Shown: piece by piece, positions 12,592 through 20,222 of the stretch | How the letters are laid out: each line of letters begins with the position of its first letter | Numbering within the stretch: the first letter of the stretch is position 1 | Virus record (IMG/VR): IMGVR_UViG_3300009185_000143 | Location: 1-20,222 of that record | Reading direction: 5' to 3' (one strand) | Source of the DNA: a virus | DNA length: 20,222 nt | Notes under the pieces: model-generated | What the model was told of the DNA's origin: nothing | The model's input: the letters and a program-made list of their open reading frames with translations, nothing else | The model's database searches: none | Position numbers and translations under genes: made by a program

Positions 12592-14911
12592 CGAGACCAA
12601 GTATCGTCTTTAATTGAGATATTACTGAGTCTGCGGTAATTAATTTAGAACATTCAAATTGTCTATCTGTACCTTTGTGTATCGGACACCAATTCCAGTC
12701 ACTTGGATCTAACCTGTGTGTATTAAAACAACCTGCACATTTACCAGCCGGCGAACAAATTCTAGTGGTATTGGTAAGTGGTTCAGTATAGGCATGTGAG
12801 AATCCTGAAATTAAGATAGTTGGAGTTCCTAGTGCCCAAGCTAACCAACTCAGACCGCTGCCGATTCCAATAAAAGCCTCAGATTTTGAAATTTCAGAAA
12901 TAGCCGCCTCAATTGGACCGCTTGGTAATTTTCTAATACCAGTAGGCTGAATATTTCCCATGAAACCTGAATCTTCTCTTGAAATTAGGACAACTTCATA
13001 ATTATGGGAACTACACCAGTCAACAACCTCTTGCCAACCAGTTGGATTATTCCAATATTTAGCCTGACATGTTGCATGAATTGCAATTGCAACCTGTTTC
13101 TTTTTAGTTTCAGTTGGAATACTTAATTTTGGAACAACTTCTTGATAGTCAAGCCCTAAAATATCAAATGCAGTTTTTTGCATTGGTTGATTTTTAGTTT
13201 CATTAGGATTCATATTTGGATTTAATTCTTCATTTTCACCATAATACCACCCAATTGAGTATAGGGCTTTTACATCGTGTACTTCATCTCCCGGTTTAAT
13301 AAATTCTATTTCTGGATAGGTTTTTTCAAAAAAATCATTTTGAAAAGTAGAGCATATAACTTTACACTTGTGTTTTTTACGAAATTCTTCAACTGCTGGA
13401 AACCAGGCTAGGGTATCACCTAATGATTTTGAATCAAGCGAAATATAGACACGTTTATCTAATAGATCTAATTTTTTGTTAAACACAATTTCTCCGGACG
13501 AAAGGTCTTTTACGGTTATTAACCAGTCAATAAAATAGGTTTTACTGGTTTTAATCCACATACTATTTGAAATTTCTCCAGAGTGTTCAACTTTGCCGGT
13601 TGATTGATTTATAAATTCAACCCAATATTGATTAGGATCGCCTCCGGATAACTCAATATGTGCGCCTCTAACAAAATGATGGCCAATATTTAGCGGTTTG
13701 CTAGCAGCTGAGTTCACACGGTTAATGATTTCAGACTGACTATTAATATGATCCATTGTCTCTTTTGCAATTTTATCCCAATTAAAATTTTTATGAATTT
13801 CCTTGGCCTGGGATAGTGCCTCCTTTTTATATTTAGCCCAATTGGTATAGGCAGATCTCATTACCTTTGCTAGGTCTACAAAGTCAGGCTCATAATAGTT
13901 TCCAATACTCTCATTAAAATGAGCATAGGTACTTTCACTAATCGGCCTTTCACCAACTATTTTAACTGGTAAACCTTTACCTTCTGCAAATTCTAATTGA
14001 GCTGAGCAGTTTGAATAGATTGATGGAGTTCCGCATGCCATTGCCTCAATTAATGGAAGATTCCAACCTTCGGCTCGGGCACATGAAAGAAATACGTTAG
14101 TTGACTTTAATAATTTAATATATTCTTCTCTAGGTGGTAGGTGTAATACTTTAAGGCGGTCATCAGTAAAGTTATAATGGGCAAGTCTCTCTTCTGTACC
14201 GGTTAGCCCATCACCAGAGTATGGATTATCAATACTTAATATTAGGTCAACTGGTTCATCTTTTGAAAATTCAGATAAAAAAGTTTCTATTAATTCCTTG
14301 GTTGACTTTCGGTAATCCCATCTTCCAAATATAGAAAAGGTAAATCTGCCATTACTTGTTAGTGGATGACTAACCTCTTCTGGAAAAAATATATCAGAGT
14401 CAACGCCTTCTGGTATAACAAATATTTTATCAGCTGGATAACCTTGAGCAATCGTACAGTCACGTTGCCATTTTGAAGGAACCCATAATTCATTAAAGTC
14501 TAATAGTCTATTAAAAAAAGCTTCAGGTTGTAAAGTTGATTCCCAAACATTATAGGCAATTGAATAGCCTTGATAGTCTTGATAAAAATAGTGATGATTT
14601 GTTTCATTTAAAACTACGTTAATATCTGCTTTGCCTGGATTATGCCAATTTTTATAAATTGGATAGTCAGACAGCCGCTTATTATGATCCCATAAACTTT
14701 GTTGAACTAACATTGTTTTTAGGGTATTATCTAAATACGGCTCACCATTATGAGGTTCATCTGAATAATTAGTCCAGCTTTTACCTATTGTAAAATTTCT
14801 AACTTCAACTGGTGTATACTTTGATAGGGTTTTAAAAAATGACTGAGCATGATTATTATAACCGGTGGTTCCAATAAACGAAGTATGAGCCTTTATTTTT
14901 AAATTTGACAT
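12587..14911 (-). CDS. Two-domain glycosyltransferase: GT4 fused to TibC/Aah-type heptosyltransferase
   Basis: A 774-residue fusion. The N-terminal part (about 1-395) is a GT-B, GT4-family transferase with IPEGVDSDIFFP at 166-177, FGRWDYRKSTKELI at 195-208 and the E-x7-E donor motif at Glu281/Glu289 (AEGWNLPLIEAMACGTP). The C-terminal part (about 485-774) resembles the autotransporter O-heptosyltransferases TibC and Aah: SLDSKSLGDTLAWFPAVEEF at 491-510, HATCQAKYWNNPTGW at 612-626, GIGSGLSWLAWALGTP at 682-697, and a terminal cysteine set C725-x2-C728, C742, C754 that fits the iron finger of that family. Residues 405-485 form a linker. In bacteria TibC/Aah modify Ser residues of repetitive surface adhesins with sugars. 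Neighbouring fibre genes make virion glycosylation plausible; host-surface or other targets remain possible. Confidence 0.88.
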   Translation of the reverse strand: MSNLKIKAHTSFIGTTGYNNHAQSFFKTLSKYTPVEVRNFTIGKSWTNYSDEPHNGEPYLDNTLKTMLVQQSLWDHNKRLSDYPIYKNWHNPGKADINVVLNETNHHYFYQDYQGYSIAYNVWESTLQPEAFFNRLLDFNELWVPSKWQRDCTIAQGYPADKIFVIPEGVDSDIFFPEEVSHPLTSNGRFTFSIFGRWDYRKSTKELIETFLSEFSKDEPVDLILSIDNPYSGDGLTGTEERLAHYNFTDDRLKVLHLPPREEYIKLLKSTNVFLSCARAEGWNLPLIEAMACGTPSIYSNCSAQLEFAEGKGLPVKIVGERPISESTYAHFNESIGNYYEPDFVDLAKVMRSAYTNWAKYKKEALSQAKEIHKNFNWDKIAKETMDHINSQSEIINRVNSAASKPLNIGHHFVRGAHIELSGGDPNQYWVEFINQSTGKVEHSGEISNSMWIKTSKTYFIDWLITVKDLSSGEIVFNKKLDLLDKRVYISLDSKSLGDTLAWFPAVEEFRKKHKCKVICSTFQNDFFEKTYPEIEFIKPGDEVHDVKALYSIGWYYGENEELNPNMNPNETKNQPMQKTAFDILGLDYQEVVPKLSIPTETKKKQVAIAIHATCQAKYWNNPTGWQEVVDWCSSHNYEVVLISREDSGFMGNIQPTGIRKLPSGPIEAAISEISKSEAFIGIGSGLSWLAWALGTPTILISGFSHAYTEPLTNTTRICSPAGKCAGCFNTHRLDPSDWNWCPIHKGTDRQFECSKLITADSVISQLKTILGLV

Positions 14912-14933
14912 ATAATTAAATCTTTTAAGATTA

Positions 14934-14941
14934 TACTTATA
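14934..14941 (-). promoter_or_regulatory. Late-promoter-like box TATAAGTA ahead of the glycosyltransferase
   Basis: TATAAGTA on the minus strand, one mismatch from the T4 late core, lies 22 bases before the ATG at 14911, exactly the spacing of the TATAAATA box ahead of the baseplate gene. It sits in the 49-base gap after the 122-residue gene, one of the larger gaps in this minus-strand block. Confidence 0.35.
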
Positions 14942-14960
14942 TTACACTAGTGGTTTTTAA

Positions 14961-15329
14961 TTAAAATGATAAAGGTACCCATTCAGATAGGGTTTCATTC
15001 CAAGTATAGTGACCACTACTTGGATAGGTTACTTGTGATTTCCATTTAAAATTAGCATCTAATACCCAACTCGGAAAGGGTTTAGGTGAAATAAAAACAT
15101 TATTAATTTCATTCCAGGTGTCTCCTATTCCTGCATATTTACTTCTAAAATTTGAATTATAAGAGGTTTGTCTTACCGTATCATAATCATAAATACCTTT
15201 AATATTTAAAGAGTCTATTAAGTCAATACCTAATTGTTCAACCTCAACTCCATTATCTGTAATTGTAGTATTATCAATAACAATTACGGCAACTACAATA
15301 TTTTCTTTTATCAGTGCAAAATGTGCCAT
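14961..15329 (-). CDS. Small fibre-associated protein of marine myovirus type
   Basis: A 122-residue protein beginning MAHFALIKENIVVAVIVIDN, with internal VRQTSYNSNFRSKYAGIGDT (about 52-71), a PKPFPSWVLD segment (82-91) and HYTWNETLSEWV near the C-terminus. I recognise this order (MAHFA..., QTSYN.NFR..YAGIG..., P.P.PSW.L, YTWNE....W) as a short protein commonly found beside fibre genes in T4-like marine phages; its exact function is not established and it is usually annotated as a hypothetical or virion protein. The ATG follows directly after the stop of the glycine-rich gene (TAAATG), so the two are probably co-translated. An accessory or tip role in the fibre is an inference from position. 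Confidence 0.75.
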   Translation of the reverse strand: MAHFALIKENIVVAVIVIDNTTITDNGVEVEQLGIDLIDSLNIKGIYDYDTVRQTSYNSNFRSKYAGIGDTWNEINNVFISPKPFPSWVLDANFKWKSQVTYPSSGHYTWNETLSEWVPLSF

Positions 15330-16304
15330 TTATTGGAATTTATATTTTATAATTACTACGCCTGATCCACCATTACCTCCATGTAAATAGCCTCCACCCG
15401 CTTCTCCATATCCACCTCCTCCACCACCGGTGTAATCAGTTCCATCTACTCCATTTGCGCTCGAGCCTCCAGTTGCTCCAGCTCCTCCACCGCCAGTACC
15501 ACCAGCGCCGGCTGACCCGCCTGTATAGGTTGAACCACCGCCTCCGCCTCCGTAATAGTTACCATCAATTGCTGCTAAAACGCCTGTACCGCCATCACCT
15601 CCGTAAACTATACCACTATAATATCCATTTCCTCCAACTGCACCAGCTCCTCCACCGCCGCCTGCACCATAGTTACCTTTTCCTAATTCTCCTGTTCCAT
15701 CTCCTCCTGTATTACCTTGACCGGCTGTACCCGAAGCTCCGGCTATTGATGAACCATTACCGGTAACACCCGCGCCACCGCCACCTGATCCACCAGATAA
15801 TGGTGCGGCATAATGTGCACCACCTCCACCTCCACCATATGCTGTATTACTATCAAAAGATGAATTTGTACCAGTACTACCAGTATTAAAATAGTAATAT
15901 GCACCGGCTCCACCACCACCAACTGCTACTGAATAGGTTGTTGCTCCTGAAGATAAAGCATAACTTGTGTTTTCAATGACGCCGCCGCCACCTCCACCTC
16001 CACCGATATATTGTCCACCTCCTCCACCACCTCCTGCAACAATTAATACTTGAAACTTATTATTTGGAGCAGTTCCAACTGTACTAACTACAAAGTTTGT
16101 ACTACCTACACTAGTAAATGTATGTATTTTATAATTACCAGAAGTTGTTACGGTTCCGCCAGTTGCTGAAGTAAATCCACCAGAGGTTGTTGTAGTGGTA
16201 GTTGATATAACTGGAAGGGCTACTCCAGATATTTTTGTTATAGAGGCTCGAGCAATTCCATTAATTTTAGTAATACTGGTAGTAGCTACTCCTTTAATTT
16301 TCAT
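15330..16304 (-). CDS. Glycine-rich adhesin-like fibre protein
   Basis: A 324-residue protein. Residues 1-34 hold about three imperfect 12-residue repeats (GVATTSITKI, GIARASITKI, GVALPVIS), then a short Ser/Thr linker (STTTTTTSGG), a beta segment YKIHTFTSVGSTNFVVSTVG (about 58-77), and FQVLIVAGGGGGGG leading into a long poly-glycine region (about 90-315) ending GGSGVVIIKYKFQ. This is the layout of the glycine-rich domain found in phage adhesins; in T-even relatives, gp38-type adhesins form poly-glycine-II-like sandwiches with variable loops that bind receptors. Variable Tyr/Asn-rich loops between G-runs (for example GNYYGGGGGG) would be the host-contact sites. It starts ten bases after the collagen-like fibre stop codon. 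Confidence 0.8.
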   Translation of the reverse strand: MKIKGVATTSITKINGIARASITKISGVALPVISTTTTTTSGGFTSATGGTVTTSGNYKIHTFTSVGSTNFVVSTVGTAPNNKFQVLIVAGGGGGGGQYIGGGGGGGGVIENTSYALSSGATTYSVAVGGGGAGAYYYFNTGSTGTNSSFDSNTAYGGGGGGAHYAAPLSGGSGGGGAGVTGNGSSIAGASGTAGQGNTGGDGTGELGKGNYGAGGGGGAGAVGGNGYYSGIVYGGDGGTGVLAAIDGNYYGGGGGGSTYTGGSAGAGGTGGGGAGATGGSSANGVDGTDYTGGGGGGYGEAGGGYLHGGNGGSGVVIIKYKFQ

Positions 16305-16314
16305 AAACCGTGTG

Positions 16315-19300
16315 TTATAATTCTATCCAAGAGCTTTCAGGATTAAAATGTATTATTATTTTTGTATTCGTATTGCTGCTCCAAAATGTATGCCCTATTA
16401 ATCTAACCGCATTTCCAACCGTTGTTGGTGCTGTTTTAGTCATACTGCCGGCAGTCGTAGCCATATATAAAGGCTCTCCAGATTTTACAACAGCTGCATA
16501 AGTAGCAGTTTCAACAAATCCATTAATTAATATAGAAGTTGGATTGGTTGATGTTGAAGATTTAACACAAATACCTAACATATTAAATGCAGCTGCTGAG
16601 TTTGCTGCGGTTGCATCAGCTAATATCCAAGTGTTGGTTTGTGTCCTATAACATAATTGGCCAAAGGTAATTGTTCCTCCTGCTGTTTCTGAATATAGTA
16701 CAGTACCTTGATAATAATTACTAGTCCATGAATTTAAATCTCCAAGTACAGAGGTTACTCCATCTTGTATTGTTCCAGCTAATGGAGTTGGATTATATCC
16801 AGCAACTAATGAAGTTGTTGTCGCTTTTATATTAGTTCCATCATCCGTTATTGTTGAATTACCAACAGTTGAAGAAGATGTGAATTTAACAAGGGTATTA
16901 TTTGTTCCAGAAACAGCAACAGAAGTACCGCTAGAACCTGAAGTTCCAGAAGAACCACTTGACCCATTTGAACCAGTTGCACCACTAGAACCTGAAGTAC
17001 CACTAGACCCACTTGAACCAGTTGCACCACTTGATCCACTAGAACCTGAAGAACCAGAAGTTCCAGAAGAACCGTTTGACCCGGTTGCGCCACTAGAACC
17101 TGAAGAACCTGAAGTTCCACTTGAACCATTTAAACCGTTTGAACCAGTTGCACCGGACGTACCGCTAGAACCTGAAGAACCTGAAGTTCCGCTTGAACCG
17201 TTTGAACCAGTTCCGCCTGATGTACCAGAAGTTCCATTTACTCCAGAAATACCTGAAGTACCTGAACTGCCACTAATACCAGAAGTTCCACTTGAACCGC
17301 TTGAGCCTGATGTTCCTGAACTACCGCTTGAACCTGAGCTGCCGCTTGTTCCACTTGAACCAGAAGAGCCTGATGTTCCAGAGCTACCGCTTGAACCTGA
17401 TGTTCCACTAGAGCCATTTGACCCAGTTGCACCTGAAGTACCAGAGGTTCCGCTTGAACCATTTATACCAGAAGTTCCACTTGAACCTGACGAACCTGAA
17501 GAACCGGAAGTTCCTGAACTACCACTAGAACCTGAAGAACCTGAACTACCGCTTGAGCCTGAAGAACCAGAAGTTCCACTTGAACCTGAAGTTCCGCTTG
17601 AACCATTTGCACCGTTTAAGCCAGACGTACCACTTGAACCTGAGTTACCGGAAGTTCCACTTGACCCGCTAGAACCTGAATTACCAGAAGTACCGCTTGA
17701 ACCATTTGCACCAGAAGTACCAGAAGTTCCATTTACTCCAGAAATACCAGAAGTACCACTTGAACCGCTTAAACCTGATGTTCCAGAACTACCACTTGAA
17801 CCTGAAGAACCAGAAGTTCCACTTGAACCAGAAGTTCCGCTTGAACCTGAACTACCACTTGAACCTGATGTACCTGAGCTACCACTTGAACCAGAAGTTC
17901 CAGATATTCCAGATGTTCCACTTGAACCTGATACGCCTGATGTTCCAGAACTACCGCTTGAACCGGAAGAACCTGAACTACCGCTTGAACCTGAAGAACC
18001 GGAAGTCCCACTTGAACCTGAAGTTCCAGAGCTACCGCTTGAACCTGATATACCAGAAGTTCCACTAGAACCATTTATACCAGAAGTACCGCTTGATCCT
18101 GAACTACCACTTGAACCTGATGTACCTGAGCTACCGCTTGTTCCACTTGAACCAGAAGAACCAGAAGAACCGTTTGAACCAGTTGCACCAGATGTACCAG
18201 ATGTACCATTTATTCCTGAAATACCAGAAGTACCGCTTGAACCTGAAATACCAGAAGTACCGCTTGAGCCTGAACTACCGCTTGAGCCTGATGTTCCACT
18301 TGAACCACTTGACCCAGAAGTTCCACTTGAACCTGAGATACCGCTTGTTCCACTTGAACCAGAAGAACCTGATGTTCCACTTGACCCGGAACTACCGCTT
18401 GAACCAGAAGTTCCGCTTGAACCGCTTGATCCAGAAGTTCCGCTTGATCCAGATTCACCACTTGAACCAGAAGAACCTGAACTACCACTTAAACCTGAGC
18501 TACCGCTTGTTCCACTTGAACCAGAAGTTCCAGAAGAACCATTTATACCAGAAGTTCCTGAACTACCGCTTGAGCCGGAAGTTCCACTAGAACCATTAGA
18601 CCCAGATGTTCCAGAAGAACCTGAAGTTCCACTTGAACCATTTATACCAGAAGTACCGCTTGAACCCGATGTTCCGTTTATTCCTGAAATACCAGAAGTA
18701 CCGCTTGAACCTGATATACCGCTTGAACCAGAAGAACCAGAAGTACCGCTTGAACCTGACGAACCGCTTGAACCTGAACTACCGCTTGAACCTGAAGTTC
18801 CAGAAGAACCAGCTGTACCAGAAGTACCGCTTGAACCAGAAGTTCCACTAGAACCAGAAATACCGCTTGAACCGCTTGAACCGGACGAACCACTTGAACC
18901 TGATATACCAGAAGTTCCGCTTGAACCTGAACTACCGCTTGAACCTGAAGAACCGGAAGTACCATTTATTCCTGAAATACCAGAAGTTCCGCTTGAACCA
19001 CTTGAACCAGAAGTTCCAGAAGTTCCACTAGAACCAGAAGAACCTGATGTTCCACTAGAACCAGAAGTTCCACTAGAACCAGAAGTTCCACTAGAACCAG
19101 AAGAACCAGAAGTTCCACTAGAACCACTTGAACCTGAAGTTCCACTTGAACCATTTATACCCGAAGTTCCTGAACTACCATTTATACCTGACGTTCCTGA
19201 ACTGCCGCTTGAACCAGAAGTTCCACTTGAACCTGAAGAACCTGATGTTCCGCTAGACCCACTAGAACCTGATGTTCCGCTAGACCCAGAAGTTCCACTT

Positions 19301-20222
19301 GAACCATTTATACCCGAAGTTCCACTTGAACCATTTATACCCGAAGTTCCGCTTGAACCGTCTATTCCATTTACTCCGCTTAATCCACTTGAACCAGATG
19401 TTCCTGAACTACCGCTTGACCCTGATGTTCCAGAGCTACCACTTGAACCAGACGTACCACTTGAACCGTTTATACCACTTGTTCCGCTTGAACCGTTTAT
19501 ACCACTTGTTCCGCTTGAACCAGAGGTTCCACTTGAACCAGAAGAACCAGAAGTACCGCTTGAACCGGAAGAACCAGACGTTCCACTCGATCCTGAAGAA
19601 CCAGAAGTTCCACTTGATCCTGATGTTCCACTTGAACCGTTTATACCACTGGTTCCACTTGAACCAGAAGTTCCACTTGAACCAGAAGAACCAGACGTTC
19701 CGCTTGAACCAGAAGTTCCTGAAGAACCTGATACACCGCTTGATCCACTAGAACCAGAGGTTCCGCTAGAACCGCTTGAACCAGAGGTTCCGCTTGAACC
19801 GCTTGAACCAGATGTTCCACTTGAACCAGAGGTTCCAGAAGAACCATTTATACCGGAAGTTCCGCTTGAACCGGATATACCAGAAGTTCCGCTTGAACCG
19901 TTTATACCTGAGGTTCCAGAAGAACCAGATGTTCCATTTATTCCTGAAATACCCGAAGTACCACTTGAACCGGAAGTTCCAGAAGTTCCGCTTGAACCAG
20001 ATGCACCACTTGATCCTGAAGAACCAGAACTACCACTTGAGCCAGAAGAACCTGATGTTCCGCTTGATCCTGAAGAACCAGAAGTTCCCGAACTACCACT
20101 TGAACCGGATGTTCCACTTGATCCTGAAGAACCAGAAATTCCACTTGAACCAGAAGAACCTGAAGTTCCACTTGAACCAGAAGAACCTGAAGTTCCACTT
20201 GAACCTGAAGAACCTGAAGTTC
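16315..20222 (-). CDS. Giant collagen-like fibre protein (C-terminal part, open at right edge)
   Basis: A single open frame on the minus strand runs from the window edge to TAA at 16315-16317, at least 1301 residues; the start codon lies beyond 20222. From the edge to about 16921 it is uninterrupted Gly-X-Y (about 1100 residues), mostly GSS, GTS, GSN, GIN, GIS and GAT. I followed the frame line by line and saw no stop, frame change or proline codon, and almost no charged residue (one Glu at 18454, one Asp at 19360). The last 200 residues form a globular tail: GYNPTPLAGTIQDGVTSVLG, TFGQLCYRTQTNTWILADA, MLGICVKSS, YAAVVKSGEPLYMATTAG and a terminal HFNPESSWIEL. This type of C-terminal domain is familiar from phage fibre and capsid-decorating proteins. 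Collagen-like repeats form trimeric shafts. It heads the fibre gene block. Confidence 0.85.
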   Translation of the reverse strand, partial: TSGSSGSSGTSGSSGSSGTSGSSGSSGISGSSGSSGTSGSSGSSGTSGSSGSSGTSGSSGSSGSSGSSGSSGASGSSGTSGTSGSSGTSGISGINGTSGSSGTSGINGSSGTSGISGSSGTSGINGSSGTSGSSGTSGSSGSSGTSGSSGSSGTSGSSGSSGVSGSSGTSGSSGTSGSSGSSGTSGSSGTSGINGSSGTSGSSGTSGSSGSSGTSGSSGSSGTSGSSGSSGTSGSSGTSGINGSSGTSGINGSSGTSGSSGSSGTSGSSGSSGTSGSSGLSGVNGIDGSSGTSGINGSSGTSGINGSSGTSGSSGTSGSSGSSGTSGSSGSSGTSGSSGSSGTSGINGSSGTSGINGSSGTSGSSGSSGTSGSSGSSGTSGSSGTSGSSGTSGSSGSSGTSGTSGSSGSSGTSGISGINGTSGSSGSSGSSGSSGTSGISGSSGSSGSSGSSGISGSSGTSGSSGTSGTAGSSGTSGSSGSSGSSGSSGSSGTSGSSGSSGISGSSGTSGISGINGTSGSSGTSGINGSSGTSGSSGTSGSNGSSGTSGSSGSSGTSGINGSSGTSGSSGTSGSSGLSGSSGSSGSSGESGSSGTSGSSGSSGTSGSSGSSGSSGTSGSSGSSGTSGISGSSGTSGSSGSSGTSGSSGSSGSSGTSGISGSSGTSGISGINGTSGTSGATGSNGSSGSSGSSGTSGSSGTSGSSGSSGSSGTSGINGSSGTSGISGSSGSSGTSGSSGTSGSSGSSGSSGSSGSSGSSGTSGVSGSSGTSGISGTSGSSGSSGTSGSSGSSGSSGTSGSSGTSGSSGSSGSSGTSGLSGSSGTSGISGVNGTSGTSGANGSSGTSGNSGSSGSSGTSGNSGSSGTSGLNGANGSSGTSGSSGTSGSSGSSGSSGSSGSSGSSGTSGSSGSSGSSGTSGINGSSGTSGTSGATGSNGSSGTSGSSGSSGTSGSSGSSGTSGSSGSSGSSGTSGSSGSSGTSGISGSSGTSGISGVNGTSGTSGGTGSNGSSGTSGSSGSSGTSGATGSNGLNGSSGTSGSSGSSGATGSNGSSGTSGSSGSSGSSGATGSSGSSGTSGSSGATGSNGSSGSSGTSGSSGTSVAVSGTNNTLVKFTSSSTVGNSTITDDGTNIKATTTSLVAGYNPTPLAGTIQDGVTSVLGDLNSWTSNYYQGTVLYSETAGGTITFGQLCYRTQTNTWILADATAANSAAAFNMLGICVKSSTSTNPTSILINGFVETATYAAVVKSGEPLYMATTAGSMTKTAPTTVGNAVRLIGHTFWSSNTNTKIIIHFNPESSWIEL
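16921..20222 (-). repeat. Collagen-type tandem coding repeat (9-bp unit, Gly-X-Y)
   Basis: About 3.3 kb of near-tandem 9-base units coding Gly-Ser-Ser or Gly-Thr-Ser (plus-strand view: variations of ACCACTTGA and TCCAGAAGT). Larger composite units separated by an Ile-Asn or Ile-Ser triplet (plus-strand CATTTATACC and similar) recur irregularly. The synonymous variety in Gly (ACC, TCC, GCC, CCC on the plus strand) and Ser codons keeps copies from being identical. Such DNA is prone to slippage and to assembly collapse, so the true copy number may differ. Confidence 0.9.

Noticed and set aside
14917-14936. Short inverted repeat AATCTT/AAGATT upstream of the glycosyltransferase gene
   Set aside because: Six-base stem with a two-base loop in AT-rich DNA; too weak and the loop too tight to be a convincing signal.
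15455-15766. Plus-strand frame of 103 codons rich in Leu, Arg, His
   Set aside because: Antisense shadow of the glycine-rich coding sequence.
16315-16581. Separate 88-residue gene starting at the ATG at 16581
   Set aside because: The frame continues upstream without a stop through a globular domain into the Gly-X-Y repeat; this ATG is an internal Met (AAAFNMLGICV) of the giant fibre gene.
16848-20198. Many Val/Leu/Gln-rich minus-strand frames and Leu/Asn/Gln/His-rich plus-strand frames in the repeat region
   Set aside because: They are out-of-frame shadows of the 9-base collagen repeat; their low-complexity composition is exactly what the repeat gives in other frames.
16921-20222. CRISPR array
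   Set aside because: Repeats are 9-base coding units with no unique spacers of constant length, and one frame reads as perfect Gly-X-Y.

Overview
The window is a piece of an AT-rich, tailed (contractile-tail, T4-like) phage genome or prophage. The main evidence is a set of virion assembly genes: a large terminase with both ATPase and nuclease motifs, a gp16-like small terminase just upstream of it, a gp6/baseplate-J-like wedge protein, a gp15-like tail sheath stabiliser, a probable tail tube protein and several fibre or adhesin genes. Genes are tightly packed, with TAATG and ATGA overlaps. I see no convincing Shine-Dalgarno sequences and A/T-rich leaders throughout, which would fit a Bacteroidota host; this host guess is an inference and is weak.

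Layout. (1) 1-9134, all on the minus strand and transcribed right to left: baseplate wedge, a small unknown gene, TerS, TerL, a small CxxC protein, a PhoH-like ATPase, an ECF-type sigma factor, three membrane proteins of unknown role, and three probable virion or unknown proteins, the last running off the left edge. (2) 9135-9696: a divergent control region and a complete phage-encoded tmRNA (ssrA) on the plus strand, followed by a strong hairpin. (3) 9697-11962, plus strand: two overlapping membrane-anchored coiled-coil proteins (spanin-like), the gp15-like sheath stabiliser and a DNA-polymerase-beta-type nucleotidyltransferase. (4) 11959-20222, minus strand: an enormous collagen-like fibre protein (at least 1300 residues, open at the right edge), a glycine-rich adhesin-like protein, a small fibre-associated protein, a two-domain glycosyltransferase (GT4 fused to a TibC/Aah-type heptosyltransferase with an iron-finger-like cysteine set) and a tail-tube-like protein. 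The plus and minus blocks converge with overlapping stop codons at 11959-11962.

How it may work together. The fibre block couples a Ser/Thr-rich, proline-free collagen repeat protein with a glycosyltransferase whose C-terminal half belongs to a family that glycosylates repetitive surface proteins, suggesting virally encoded glycosylation of the virion fibres. The sigma factor, together with T4-late-promoter-like boxes (TATAAATA and variants) ahead of the baseplate, tmRNA, spanin-like and glycosyltransferase genes, suggests a phage-specific transcription switch. The tmRNA is the best-supported unusual feature: it carries a pseudoknot, a resume codon with the conserved upstream UA, and an unusually long tag frame holding a 13-bp hairpin and ending LLLAA, but it does not encode its CCA tail.
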